The notes beneath the pieces are model-generated. The model saw only the letters and a list, made by a program, of their open reading frames with translations. It did no database searches and was not told where the DNA came from. The position numbers and the translations under genes were made by a program. A DNA stretch of 64,000 nucleotides from Aureispira sp. CCB-E (GTDB lineage Bacteria; Bacteroidota; Bacteroidia; Chitinophagales; Saprospiraceae), in contig NZ_CP133671.1 of the NCBI RefSeq assembly GCF_031326345.1, positions 1,550,001 to 1,614,000 on the forward strand, read 5' to 3'. Below, piece by piece: positions 34,217 through 44,302 of the stretch; positions within the stretch are counted from its first letter, which is position 1, and the number at the start of each line of letters is the position of its first letter.

Positions 34217-34753
34217 TAGGATGGTACGTTTTCTAGGAACATGCCCTTGTGGTAGGGCGTGATTTTGGAATTAAATTACCTATTCTATAGAACCAATATT
34301 TCTACACATTTATATTATCAACAAATCGTAATAAGTTGCAAATTCTAGTTAATCAGTTCAAGGAAACTATCCTGTTAGTCTGATTATTTTTCTATTTTTA
34401 GCTTTTTATTGGATAGAATAATTTCATCTTGTCTACAATTTTAGTTGATTGGTTTGAATTAACATTACTTTGTGGTAAAATCGTATTAGTTTATTTACTT
34501 CATGAACTTCGTTTTATGAATGTTGGGTAGTTGATTATCAGTAGAATATAATTTTATTGTGTTGTTTTTATTGATAATCAGATTTACGTAAATTAACTAA
34601 ACGAAGCAACTTCACCAGTAGCAGCAAAGCTAACTAAGCTTGCGCCCTCATGAGTAATCCACAAAGTATTTACCTAAGTGAAGCTTGTTTGTAAATGGAT
34701 TAGTGTTTTGGAAACTAAGCCACTTTTAAACACTTCTACAAATAACATTTTTT
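34217..34753. repeat. Gap with partial dispersed repeat copy 3
   Basis: At 34530-34690 there are fragments of the same repeat family: TTGATTATCA...TGATAATCA, and CCAGTAGCAGCAAAGCTAAC, which resembles CGAAGTAGCAGCGCAGCTAA of copy 1. The promoter of porQ should be here. No ORF is supported. Confidence 0.5.
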
Positions 34754-35842
34754 ATGAAATATTGGTTCACGGCACTCTTTAGTATTATCTACGTAGGAAT
34801 TAACGCCCAAATTGGGGGCAACAGTACTTATGAGTTTTTGAGAATTCCTAATTCTGCTCGCTTAACCTCTGTTGGCGGAAGTTTAATTACGGTTAGAGAT
34901 GCCGATTTAAATTTAGCATACCACAATCCAGCAGCCTTAAATCCATTGATGCACCGTAGGGTTGCATTTAGTCAAAGTGTCTATATGGGAGGTATTACGC
35001 ATGGGTATTTGGCCTATGGGCATCATATTGATCAAGGAAAAGTTCCTGTGATGGTGCATGCAGGCTTGCAGTACATTAGTTACGGCAAGTTTCAAAATAG
35101 AGATGTAACGGGAACCTATACAGGTGAAACTAGCGCTGCCGAATATGCGATTAATTTAGGAGCAGGTTATCAGATTAGTAAATTTTTATCTGTTGGGGCC
35201 AATGCCAAAACTATTTTGTCTTATTTGGGAAGTTATAACTCTACAGGAATTGCTTTTGATGCTGCTGCAATGTTCTCTGATACGGCTAAGAATATCAATT
35301 TAACGGTAGCTTTTAAAAATATGGGAACACAGTTTTCAACTTATGCCCGAAACGGGAATATGGAACCATTGCCATTTGACTTGCAAATTGGTTTTGCACA
35401 TCGGTTGAAGTATATTCCGTTGCGTTTTTCGGTTATTATGCACAATCTACATCGTTGGGGAATTGTATACGACGATCCTAGCAATCAAGATAATCAAGCT
35501 CTATTTACTGGAAATGGAACAGAACAACCTGATAATTCTGCTATCAAGGTAGTTGATGATATCTTTAGGCATTTTATTTTTAACATTGAATTGTTGTTTG
35601 GTAAAAAAGGTAAACCCGAAGTTTTTAGAGTAGCAGCAGGGTACAATCATATGCGTCGAGGAGAATTGATGACTTCTGGTGTGAGTGACCTTTCTGGGTT
35701 TTCTTTTGGTTGTGGGCTTCGCATCAAACAATTCCAAATTGATTATGGTTTTGGTGCATATCATTTTGCAGGAGCAGCGCATCACTTTAGCTTGTCTATC
35801 AACTTGGATGAGATTCTAAAAGGAGCTTGGAAAAAGCGTTAA
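34754..35842 (+). CDS. porQ: Type IX secretion system protein PorQ
   Basis: The 362-residue protein has a signal peptide (to about residue 18, GINAQ) and the PorQ start IGGNSTYEFLRIPNSARLTSVGG. Repeated beta-strand signatures of an outer-membrane beta-barrel follow (AGLQYISYGKF, LSVGANAKTILSYLG, ending SLSINLDEIL). PorQ belongs to the T9SS attachment machinery that binds A-LPS/peptide cargo in gliding Bacteroidota. The assignment rests on this N-terminal pattern and length. Confidence 0.9.
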   Translation: MKYWFTALFSIIYVGINAQIGGNSTYEFLRIPNSARLTSVGGSLITVRDADLNLAYHNPAALNPLMHRRVAFSQSVYMGGITHGYLAYGHHIDQGKVPVMVHAGLQYISYGKFQNRDVTGTYTGETSAAEYAINLGAGYQISKFLSVGANAKTILSYLGSYNSTGIAFDAAAMFSDTAKNINLTVAFKNMGTQFSTYARNGNMEPLPFDLQIGFAHRLKYIPLRFSVIMHNLHRWGIVYDDPSNQDNQALFTGNGTEQPDNSAIKVVDDIFRHFIFNIELLFGKKGKPEVFRVAAGYNHMRRGELMTSGVSDLSGFSFGCGLRIKQFQIDYGFGAYHFAGAAHHFSLSINLDEILKGAWKKR

Positions 35843-35891
35843 AAACGTAGTAGTAGATTGGGTTAAAAGATAGCCATTTAGTAACGACCTA

Positions 35892-36896
35892 CTAAGCATT
35901 TTCTTTTATCAAATTAATAATTAACCGAATGATAATTTCTCTTTGGTTGGGCAAACTTTGGGCAACAGCTAAAGCGAGTGCAACCAAAGTATTGTCGTTA
36001 ATTTTTCTAGTATTATCAGGAGTAAGATGGAAGTTGTTTTGCTCCAAGAACCAAACAAAAATAAAAGAACCAATGCGTTTGTTGCCATCACTAAAGGCAT
36101 GTCCTTTGATAATAGAATAAAGCAATTGTGCCGCCTGTTCTTCTATACTAGGATAGGCTAATTGACCAAAGACTGTTTGAGAAATACTACCTAGAATACC
36201 ACGAAAAGAATCATCTTTTTCATTCCCAAACAAAAGACTGGCTTCCCCTTTTTGAATTAAATTTTTTTTCAATTCCTCTATCGCATTTTTGACAGTTGGA
36301 TAATGAATAACATGGATAATATCTGGATTGAGGTTGTCTGTAGAAAGAGCATCTGAGTCGTATTGATTCAGTAGCTCAAACGATTTGGAGTAATGACTAA
36401 TAATAGAAAGCAATCCGTCTGTCAGTTGTTGTTGAGTTTCGACCAACTCAATAGATAAATCTTCTACTTGTTGTTTTAGACTAACAATCTTACGTTGTTG
36501 TTGTTCCAATAACCGGTTATTGATGCTATAACCTTGTAGTAAGTATTCTCTAAGCCGTTTCGTTGCCCATTGCCTAAATTCTACCCCTGTTTTAGATTTG
36601 ACGCGATAGCCAACAGATATAATGACATCTAGGTTGTAATAATCCACCTTTCGGCGTACCTTTCTTTGCCCTTCGATTTGAACTTGGCGAATTTCTCGCC
36701 AAGTTGCCGCTCGTTCAAGTTCCCCTTCTACGTAAATATTTTTGATGTGCGCTCCTATGGTTCGGCGAGCTTTGCCAAACAAGTCCATCATTTGCTGCTG
36801 GGTGACCCAAATTGTCTCTTCCTTTCCATCTAGGATGACTTGAAATTCTACTTCTCCAGTAGATGGTTTGAAAATAACTAATTCGCTGGACAACAT
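35892..36896 (-). CDS. RhuM domain fused to Fic/Doc domain
   Basis: The start chosen is the internal Met (MLSSELVIFKPST) at 36896, because the upstream 15 residues look non-coding. Residues 1-180 form the RhuM-type domain (ELVIFKPSTGEVEFQVILDGKEETIWVTQQQMM). The C-terminus has the Fic/Doc signature HAFSDGNKRIGSFIF with invariant His and Asn. Doc-type Fic proteins are kinase toxins, whereas other Fic proteins AMPylate. No antitoxin gene is adjacent, so it may be autonomous or part of a defence module. The fusion is known in bacteria. Confidence 0.85.
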   Translation of the reverse strand: MLSSELVIFKPSTGEVEFQVILDGKEETIWVTQQQMMDLFGKARRTIGAHIKNIYVEGELERAATWREIRQVQIEGQRKVRRKVDYYNLDVIISVGYRVKSKTGVEFRQWATKRLREYLLQGYSINNRLLEQQQRKIVSLKQQVEDLSIELVETQQQLTDGLLSIISHYSKSFELLNQYDSDALSTDNLNPDIIHVIHYPTVKNAIEELKKNLIQKGEASLLFGNEKDDSFRGILGSISQTVFGQLAYPSIEEQAAQLLYSIIKGHAFSDGNKRIGSFIFVWFLEQNNFHLTPDNTRKINDNTLVALALAVAQSLPNQREIIIRLIINLIKENA

Positions 36897-36982
36897 AAGG
36901 AAGTATTGAGAGAATAGTATAGAATGAAAAGGAATGCTCAAAGGAGCAATAGAACTAACTGACTAACTTATATATACCATAT

Positions 36983-38059
36983 TTAAGAAGAGAAAGTCGA
37001 GAAAATCATATCCAATTTGCGCATTTTGGGTTGTTTTTTTTGACCAGGAGCATGGACAAAACCATCCAAAAGAATGACTCGATTATTGGCAGGATCTTTA
37101 ATCATATATGTTACAAAAGGACCGCCCATGAAATCATTTATCATGCCCCACAAGCCCCTAGCTTGTAACGTTTCTTTTTTATCAAATACCATTTCTTGAT
37201 AATAAATAGGCAAAACCCGATCATCAATTTGCATATAGGAGTTTTCAATGTGCGAAGAGAAATAAACTTTTGTCAATTGATTTCTAATTCTTTTGTGATT
37301 TTCAGGACTAAGTGCTGTTGAATCAGCGAGCGGCAAGGTATAAATAAAGATATTACTACTTGTTTTATTGGTTTCTCTTCTTAGCCAAATTGAGTTACTA
37401 TCAATGTTTGCCAGAGCAAAGTCTTTGGGTATTTTTAAGTCAATCTTAAACGTCTCGTAGATCGCATTGGTTGCATCTGTATTAGAGCCAGGAGCATAGA
37501 TTTGTTGAATGAACAATTCCGTATCCGCTTTATTGAATTGCTTCATTACCTCCTGATAGTCTTTTTTTACAGTTTTGAGTAATTCTTCTCTAGTAGGACC
37601 AAACCAATAAATGACAGTCTGCCCTTGCGCCCAACGATCTCTATGAATGGCAATTCTATAATTGGACTGTTTTTTTGCTTTTTCAACATTTTCAGGACCA
37701 ATTGCTTTTCGAATTTCAGCACTTGCAGGATCATTCATATCGTCCAAAGCGCCCATTATAATAATAGCACGATGTGTTTTTAGAATTTTCCCTTCTTTAA
37801 ATTGTTTGGGAGTTTTATAACGCAAATCATAAATTGGTTCAGGCTGTGGAGTAACAGGATACAAGGCTTCGAAATAATTTCTAAAGGTATCTCCAATCGT
37901 TGTTGTCCAAGTATACTCATCGGCAACGACCATTATGTTGTCTACTTTTCCATAAGCGCTAGGTGTAATCGCAATGCTTGTGCGTTGTTCTTGTGTACAA
38001 CTGAAAAGTAAACTAATTAAGATGATGGTGGTTATGATAAAGCTTAAATGATGCTGCAT
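36983..38059 (-). CDS. DUF4837 lipoprotein
   Basis: The 358-residue lipoprotein has lipobox LFSC. It shows the DUF4837 pattern with YGKVDNIMVVADE near the N-terminus and conserved segments WFGPTREEL and GGPFVTYMI later. The family is widespread in Bacteroidota and uncharacterised. It is divergent from recA. Confidence 0.8.
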   Translation of the reverse strand: MQHHLSFIITTIILISLLFSCTQEQRTSIAITPSAYGKVDNIMVVADEYTWTTTIGDTFRNYFEALYPVTPQPEPIYDLRYKTPKQFKEGKILKTHRAIIIMGALDDMNDPASAEIRKAIGPENVEKAKKQSNYRIAIHRDRWAQGQTVIYWFGPTREELLKTVKKDYQEVMKQFNKADTELFIQQIYAPGSNTDATNAIYETFKIDLKIPKDFALANIDSNSIWLRRETNKTSSNIFIYTLPLADSTALSPENHKRIRNQLTKVYFSSHIENSYMQIDDRVLPIYYQEMVFDKKETLQARGLWGMINDFMGGPFVTYMIKDPANNRVILLDGFVHAPGQKKQPKMRKLDMIFSTFSS

Positions 38060-38515
38060 TAGATTAAATGGTTTGAATAGTTGTCATCGAAATAGTCTGT
38101 TATCTATCTAGATGCAGATAAAACAATAAAAGTTGCTCTAATTTCTAAATTGCTGCAAAATTAACGATAATATAACGACTAAATCAAGATTCATACTATA
38201 AATTTTTATTGGATTGTTACTCGGTTTTATTTCAGAGCTTAAAAAGAGTAACTTGTTGGAGTTTTTGGAGCTTGTTGGGTCACATTATAGACCTCAAAAA
38301 CAAAAAAAATAGAAAAAAGATGTTTCTTTAGAAACAAAATGATTTATTTTTTAAATTTTAAACAACTTGTTGAAACATTTTTTTGCAAAAAGAGTATAAG
38401 AAACTTGCAAACTGAAAAATGTTAGCTTATATTTGTATCACACTTGACAATAATCAAAATTAAAACAAAATGTTTTAGAACATTTTCTTTTTTGAAAAAC
38501 AAAATTAGAAACACA
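38060..38515. other. recA upstream region
   Basis: This 456-bp gap contains the recA promoter (see 38405-38435) and is otherwise AT-rich. Short repeats of TTGTTGGA/TTGTTGGG type lie at 38253-38280, which are only partly like a regulatory site. No ORF is supported. Confidence 0.5.
38405..38435 (+). promoter_or_regulatory. recA promoter (Bacteroidota type)
   Basis: TTG at 38405-38407 and TATATTTG at 38428-38435, spaced 20 bp, match the -33 TTG and -7 TAnnTTTG elements. The predicted start is near 38442, about 75 bp before the ATG. Confidence 0.65.
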
Positions 38516-39574
38516 ATGGCAAAAAAAAGCACTTCTGGAGACGACAATAAATTAAAAGCATTACAAACAACTTTAGATCGTCTAAAGAAAACTTATGGAA
38601 AAGGAGCAGTAATGCGTTTGGGAGATCATCAAGTTGAAAAGGTTGAAACCATTTCTACAGGTTCGGTAGCCTTAGATGTAGCTTTAGGTACAAGTGGATT
38701 TCCAAAAGGACGTGTTGTAGAAATATATGGTCCAGAGTCATCAGGTAAAACAACAATTGCTTTACATGCAATCGCTGAATGTCAAAAAAATGGTGGCATT
38801 GCTGCGTTTATTGATGCAGAGCATGCTTTTGATCGTTTTTATGCAGAAGGTCTTGGTATTGATGTTGACGAGTTAATTTTTGCACAACCTGACCATGGTG
38901 AACAAGCATTGGAAATTGCTGAAAGTTTAATCCGTTCTGGGGCAATTGATATTTTGGTAGTGGATTCTGTTGCTGCTTTGGTTCCTCGTAGCGAAATAGA
39001 GGGGGAAATGGGAGACTCTAAAATGGGATTGCAAGCGCGTTTGATGTCACAAGCAATGCGTAAATTAACTTCTGTTATTAGCAAAACAAATTGTTGTTGT
39101 ATTTTTATCAACCAATTGCGTGAAAAAATTGGGGTGATGTTCGGAAATCCTGAAACAACTACTGGTGGTAATGCTTTGAAATTCTATGCTTCTCAACGTT
39201 TGGACATTCGCCGTTCTGGTGGTGCAATCAAAGATAGAGAAGGAAAAGTAATCGGAAACCATGTCAAAGTGAAAATTGTTAAGAATAAATTAGCTCCTCC
39301 ATTCCAAGTAGCAGAATTTGATATTATGTATGGAGAAGGAATTTCTAAGAGTGGTGAAATTGTAGATTTGGGAACGGAATTTAATATTCTTTCTAAAAGT
39401 GGTGCTTGGTATGGTTATGGCGATGGTAAGATTGCTCAAGGTAGAGAAGCTGCTAAGCAGTTTATGTTAGATAATCCTGAAGTAGCAGAAGAGATCGAAG
39501 CTAAAATCCGCGCTAAATTAACAGGAATAGAATTTGAAGAAGAAAATACAGAAGTGGAAGCTGCTGATGCATAA
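38516..39574 (+). CDS. recA: Recombinase A
   Basis: ATG 38516 gives the normal start [17 protein letters not shown]. An earlier in-frame ATG at 38444 would add 24 residues without homology. Features are Walker A GPESSGKT, the LexA-cleavage/ATP core [41 protein letters not shown], and the C-terminal acidic tail ([12 protein letters not shown]). It catalyses strand exchange and SOS co-protease activity. A terminator follows at 39623. Confidence 0.98.
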   Translation: MAKKSTSGDDNKLKALQTTLDRLKKTYGKGAVMRLGDHQVEKVETISTGSVALDVALGTSGFPKGRVVEIYGPESSGKTTIALHAIAECQKNGGIAAFIDAEHAFDRFYAEGLGIDVDELIFAQPDHGEQALEIAESLIRSGAIDILVVDSVAALVPRSEIEGEMGDSKMGLQARLMSQAMRKLTSVISKTNCCCIFINQLREKIGVMFGNPETTTGGNALKFYASQRLDIRRSGGAIKDREGKVIGNHVKVKIVKNKLAPPFQVAEFDIMYGEGISKSGEIVDLGTEFNILSKSGAWYGYGDGKIAQGREAAKQFMLDNPEVAEEIEAKIRAKLTGIEFEEENTEVEAADA

Positions 39575-39622
39575 TACTCAGCACGTAATCCTATCTGTAT
39601 AGGTTATTATAAAATAAGATGC

Positions 39623-39656
39623 ATGCCTCTTAACAATTGTTGAGGGGCATTTTTTT
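39623..39656 (+). terminator. recA intrinsic terminator
   Basis: ATGCCTCTTAACA pairs with TGTTGAGGGGCAT (two G-U pairs), followed by TTTTTT. Confidence 0.85.
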
Positions 39657-39865
39657 GTAGCATGGTATTCTACAAACTTTATCTAAATATCTTTAGTATA
39701 CCACAATGCGACATCTGCTAATTATCTCTTCAAGGAGACTTTACAGAGGACAGAGAAACTTTAGAGAATTACTTTTACATTATTAAGAAAAAGAGTTGTA
39801 TTTGTACAGTAGATATAGTAATTTACTAAGAAAACTTGTTCTGTCTTAAATCGCACTGCCACAAT

Positions 39866-42800
39866 ATGTTGTATAAGATAATTTTAATTTTATTTCTGCT
39901 TGTCAACCTTTTTGTTAATTGTCTGGGACAAGTTGATGTTGCTAAAATTCTCAAAAATGAAGGCGTTACTGGATTAGAAAATCTAATAATACAAAAGCCT
40001 TCTTATCAATGGGAAGCCAAGGATTTCCATCAAATTTATTTGTTTTTTAAGCAGGTAGGCTATGAGGATAGACAGCAATTGTATTCGATTTTAGGGGAGC
40101 GATTATTAGGACCGAGTTTAAGTATGTCTATTAATAGACAGTTTTTAGATGGGGAGGAAATGATGCAGAGTTTTGCTTTGTTAGAGGATTATAGGGTACA
40201 ACTGAAAGAGGCTGAAAAGTGGAATGATTGGGCTTTTATTACACAGATTCTAGCAGAAAATGCCTATTATCACCTAGATGCATTTTCTCAAATTGGGCGG
40301 TATTATGATGAATTGATGTCTGTATGGGATTGGGTAGATAAAAAGAAACAAAGATACTATGCTGTCTTAGCTGGAAATCATTTTATGGCTGTAGAGCAAA
40401 ATTATGAGAGAGCAGCTACTTACTTTCTAAAAGTCATAAATTCTACAGCGTTTACTAAAAAAGAAAAGCTAAATATCTATAGCAGTTTGTCTGAGCTGTA
40501 TTTAAGGAAAAAAGATTTTAACCGAGCTTTGGAATACGGAAGTATTGTACTAAAATCGGAAATGCATGATTCGATTAAATATTTACAGCAGTTGACTCGT
40601 TCGGGGAATATTTATAAAGAATTAGGAAATTTTAGAGCAGCGGAAGATTGTTTTTTGACAGCGAAAGACTTGTTGCCTAAAGAAGAAAAACTAGCCTATG
40701 ATCCTTATACTAAAATCAATTATTCGTATGTCTATAGTGGGTTGTTAGAAATTCAATTAGAACGAAAAAAATTGAAAAAGGCAGTTCCTTATGTTGAGAT
40801 GCTAGAGAAGCATTTGCCCTATTTTGTCGCACAAGGACAGGGAGCTTTTTTAGTCTTAAACCCTCTAATGCAATATTATACCATTAAAAACGATACTACA
40901 AGTTACTTGTATTTAGAGAAAATTCTAAAAGAGAATGAGAATAGAGTTCCTTTTGCATTTATGGCAAAAACGCTTACTATTAGAGGGGATTATTGGTTTC
41001 AACGAAAGAATCTAACCCTTGCTTTGAATTTATACAATCGTGCTTTAGATTTATTAAAAAATACAAGTACTAATGAATTAGTAGTATATACACAAGATGA
41101 ACCACAAGCGTTAGAGACATTGACTAAAAAATTGGATTTGTTGCATTGGCAACGTCAATATAATAATAGCATAGCGACAGAAGAGGATTTTTATAGAACT
41201 ACACAACAAGCAAGAGGTCTATTGGATCAGATTCGTCAAAGTTTGACGACAAAAAGTGCCAAGCAAAAGCTATTGGATAATGCTCCAAAAATTTATGAAT
41301 ACTCTTTGGAAGCAATTGGTAGACTGTACAAGGATTCTAAAGATGTAGCATATTTGAGAGAAATGTTTACCCTCATAGAAAAGAGCAAGGCGATTCTTTT
41401 GTCAGAGGCACTAAATGAAAATCTAGCACAGAGTTTTGGAGGAGTGCCCGATACGTTGCGTACAGAAGAACGGAATTTAGCAAATGATATTAAAATTTAT
41501 GAGTCTAAATTATTAGATGCGCAACGGAAAGATAAAACAATTGCTATTGCGGCTTTTCAAGATATTTTACTTCGAAAACGAGCAGAGTTGGATCAACTAA
41601 AAAAGCATTTAGAAGCATCGTATCCTAAATATTATGAATTGAAATTTCAAGATAGGGTTGTTTCGGTTGAAGCTGTACAAGAAATTTTAGCGGACAAGCA
41701 GGCAACTTTTGTCTCTTACTTTGTCGGGGAAAGAAACTTGTATATGTTGAGTTTGACAAGTGATCAGATAAATCTTCAAATAGAAACATTAGTAGGAGAC
41801 AACCGAAACAGTTTTTCAAAAGATTTACTGACTTTAAAAAGGCGATTATCTAATATTTTGGATGTTCAATCTTACTCAAAGAAAAAGTTTGATGATTTTT
41901 GTACTCAAAGTCATCGTTTGTATCAATTGTTGTTGAGTAAAGTTGTAAATAGTTCTAAAAAGATCATTATTTCAGCAGATGGTTTGTTGCATTACATTCC
42001 TTTTGAGACATTGTTGATGGAAAAAGTCAATGTGGAAACAGTTGATTTTAAAGATTTGCCTTATTTGTTGAAAAAATATGAGGTTAGTTATCAGTATACG
42101 GCCTCGCTATGGTTAGAATTATTAAAGAAAGAAGTTATTGTTAAATCTGATCGAAAAGGAATCTTAGGAATGGCGGCTACTTATCAACAGCCTATTACAA
42201 ATATACCACAAGATCGGATGGTTTTACGTCAGAATTTGGTAGAATTGGAAGGAGCAAAAAACGAAGTTCTTTTTTTAAAACAAACATTTAAAGGAAAATT
42301 TTGGTTAGAAGCCTCTGCTACAGAGGCTAACTTTAAACAATCTTTGGGAAATTATTCTATTGTTCATTTGGCTCTACATGGTTTGGTGAATAATAAATTG
42401 CCGATGAAGTCGGGATTAGTGTTTACAGAAAATGGAGATACAATAGAAGATAATATTTTATTTGCTTACGAATTGTCAAGTTTGGATTTAAACACGGATT
42501 TGTTAGTGCTTTCTGCTTGTTCGACAGGTGATGGTATTTACCAAAAGGGAGAGGGAGTACTGAGCTTAGGGCGCGGTTTTATGTATGCTGGTGCTGCCAG
42601 TATTTTAACAACACTTTGGCAAATTAACGATCAATCGACACAAACCATCATGCAATATTTTTATCAAAACTTACATAAGGGGATGGAAAAAGATGTTGCA
42701 TTACAGCAAGCAAAATTGAGTTATCTGGCGGCGGCAGATGGTCCGATTGGTCACCCTGTATTTTGGGCAGCTTATGTGCTAATTGGAGATACAGGAGTTG

Positions 42801-42907
42801 TCGCTATTGATTCTAAAACTACTTCTGCTTGGTGGTGGGGGTTGATAGGCTTTATAGTTGTATTGATAGTAATGGGGGGCTTACGTAAAAAAGCATTGGC
42901 AGAATAA
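39866..42907 (+). CDS. Exported TPR-CHAT protease-like protein with C-terminal anchor
   Basis: The start chosen is ATG 39866, giving a signal sequence (MLYKIILILFLLVNLFVNCLG). The middle (residues about 120-480) is rich in TPR-like helices. The C-terminal 300 residues form a CHAT (caspase-like) domain with catalytic His in VHLALHGLVNN and Cys in LVLSACSTGDGIYQ. A terminal hydrophobic segment (WWWGLIGFIVVLIVMGG) would anchor it. CHAT peptidases are mostly cytosolic partners in defence. An exported anchored one is less usual. It is followed 38 bp downstream by a DUF4261 gene. Confidence 0.9.
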   Translation: MLYKIILILFLLVNLFVNCLGQVDVAKILKNEGVTGLENLIIQKPSYQWEAKDFHQIYLFFKQVGYEDRQQLYSILGERLLGPSLSMSINRQFLDGEEMMQSFALLEDYRVQLKEAEKWNDWAFITQILAENAYYHLDAFSQIGRYYDELMSVWDWVDKKKQRYYAVLAGNHFMAVEQNYERAATYFLKVINSTAFTKKEKLNIYSSLSELYLRKKDFNRALEYGSIVLKSEMHDSIKYLQQLTRSGNIYKELGNFRAAEDCFLTAKDLLPKEEKLAYDPYTKINYSYVYSGLLEIQLERKKLKKAVPYVEMLEKHLPYFVAQGQGAFLVLNPLMQYYTIKNDTTSYLYLEKILKENENRVPFAFMAKTLTIRGDYWFQRKNLTLALNLYNRALDLLKNTSTNELVVYTQDEPQALETLTKKLDLLHWQRQYNNSIATEEDFYRTTQQARGLLDQIRQSLTTKSAKQKLLDNAPKIYEYSLEAIGRLYKDSKDVAYLREMFTLIEKSKAILLSEALNENLAQSFGGVPDTLRTEERNLANDIKIYESKLLDAQRKDKTIAIAAFQDILLRKRAELDQLKKHLEASYPKYYELKFQDRVVSVEAVQEILADKQATFVSYFVGERNLYMLSLTSDQINLQIETLVGDNRNSFSKDLLTLKRRLSNILDVQSYSKKKFDDFCTQSHRLYQLLLSKVVNSSKKIIISADGLLHYIPFETLLMEKVNVETVDFKDLPYLLKKYEVSYQYTASLWLELLKKEVIVKSDRKGILGMAATYQQPITNIPQDRMVLRQNLVELEGAKNEVLFLKQTFKGKFWLEASATEANFKQSLGNYSIVHLALHGLVNNKLPMKSGLVFTENGDTIEDNILFAYELSSLDLNTDLLVLSACSTGDGIYQKGEGVLSLGRGFMYAGAASILTTLWQINDQSTQTIMQYFYQNLHKGMEKDVALQQAKLSYLAAADGPIGHPVFWAAYVLIGDTGVVAIDSKTTSAWWWGLIGFIVVLIVMGGLRKKALAE

Positions 42908-42945
42908 ATGTGGTAAGTATTGAGTATTCTAATAAATAAAAAAAT

Positions 42946-43767
42946 ATGGGGCTATTTGATTGGTTCAAAAATAAAAAAAAAGAAGGGGAAATGACCGAAA
43001 AAAATTTTTCAATAGAACAGTCTGAGTCCTCTATTTTGTTGTCTATGCCGATGTTTAATGGGGCGGACTCGTATAATTTGCAAGCTGTAATAGACGATTT
43101 AAAAAGTTATTGGAAGCTAGACGTGTCGGACGTTAATGGAGATGCAAAGACTGCTACGATGAGTATTGATGGTGTATTGGTGGCTTTGGCTAGTATGCCA
43201 GCGCCAATTCCTGCCAAAGATATTGAGGATATTGCTCCTCACAATTATTTATGGAAAAACGCTGAAGAAGATTGTCGAAATCATCAAAGCCATGCGATTG
43301 TGACGGTGCTTTCGAGTAAAAATGTAGCTATCTTGGAGCGTTACAAGATGTTGACAAAACTAAATGCTTCGATATTAAGGACTTCTGGAGCTATTGGAAT
43401 TTATCAAGGAACTCAAACACTTTTGTTACCAAAAGATTTGTACTTAGATTTTGCCAATTTCTTGTTAGAGGAAGAGCTTCCTATTCAATTATGGGTTTAT
43501 ATTGGTTTGATTGGGAGTCAAGATGGAAGTAGTGTGTATACATTTGGTTTAAAAGATTTTCAAAAAAGAGAAATAGAAGTTCTGGATAGCAAGCTAGAAA
43601 AAATGGATCTATATGATTTTCTATTGTCCATTGTTAATTATGTTGTCGCACAGGATGTTGTGCTGCAAGACGGGGAAACAATAGGATTTTCAGCCGAGCA
43701 AAAAATAGCAATCCGTGTTTCTGAAGGACGATTTTTAGAAGGTAATACCATAAAACTAGAACTTTAA
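42946..43767 (+). CDS. DUF4261 protein
   Basis: The 273-residue soluble protein matches DUF4261, with the conserved end LWVYIGLIGSQDGSSVYTFGLKDFQKREIEVLDS. Its first 20 residues are Lys-rich. It sits between the CHAT gene and a small membrane protein, with which it shares 1 bp at the stop/start (TAATG). Function is unknown. Confidence 0.8.
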   Translation: MGLFDWFKNKKKEGEMTEKNFSIEQSESSILLSMPMFNGADSYNLQAVIDDLKSYWKLDVSDVNGDAKTATMSIDGVLVALASMPAPIPAKDIEDIAPHNYLWKNAEEDCRNHQSHAIVTVLSSKNVAILERYKMLTKLNASILRTSGAIGIYQGTQTLLLPKDLYLDFANFLLEEELPIQLWVYIGLIGSQDGSSVYTFGLKDFQKREIEVLDSKLEKMDLYDFLLSIVNYVVAQDVVLQDGETIGFSAEQKIAIRVSEGRFLEGNTIKLEL

Positions 43768-44132
43768 TGGAAAGAGAAGCATTATTAGACAGCCAAGAAA
43801 AAACTTCTAAAGGAAGTTGGATGCCTCTGTTATGGGGCGTTGGAAGTGTTTTGTTGGGAATGCTAAGCTTTATGCTGTCGTTGGGAATGCAATTGAATAA
43901 GTACCTTCTGAAGATTGCAATAGAACGAGATGCCGACTTGTCATTTAGTGCAATGTCAACAAGTGTGGGCTTGAGAATTTTTATCTTGATGGTTGCTTTA
44001 GGTGGACTTTGGGGAGGATGGAAATATCACAAAACAGGGGATAAAAGTATGAGGATCGTTGTTCTATTTGGTATCGCTTTAGCCGTATTGGCTATTGTAT
44101 TTTTATTGGTACCAATTTATAACTATCTGTAA
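43767..44132 (+). CDS. Small membrane protein coupled to DUF4261 gene
   Basis: A 121-residue protein with three hydrophobic helices (about 18-40, 66-88 and 96-118). It starts within TAATG overlapping the previous stop, suggesting translational coupling. No family is recognised. It may act with the DUF4261 protein. Confidence 0.65.
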   Translation: MEREALLDSQEKTSKGSWMPLLWGVGSVLLGMLSFMLSLGMQLNKYLLKIAIERDADLSFSAMSTSVGLRIFILMVALGGLWGGWKYHKTGDKSMRIVVLFGIALAVLAIVFLLVPIYNYL

Positions 44133-44229
44133 CAGCCGTTGCAATTTATAATCAAACGACGTTCGATCTCAGAGAGTATCACATCAAACTTAGATAAACA
44201 AAACGTATGGTAATGGATTGGATATTAAA

Positions 44230-44278
44230 GCCAAATACTGAAAAAGCGTTTAAAACGTAAGTTTGTTCAGTATTTGGC
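44230..44278. terminator. Perfect 13-bp inverted repeat between convergent genes
   Basis: GCCAAATACTGAA (44230-44242) pairs with TTCAGTATTTGGC (44266-44278). Its position, between the rightward membrane gene and the leftward PorE-like gene, suits a shared terminator. There is no strong T run. Confidence 0.55.
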
Positions 44279-44302
44279 AATAGGAAGGTGGAAAGATTTT
44301 GT

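Noticed and set aside
38250-38380. TTGTTGGA-like sequences near recA as copies of the element's iteron
   Set aside because: Only loose matches in an AT-rich region with TTGTTG bias; spacing is irregular and the flanks differ from the attL cluster.
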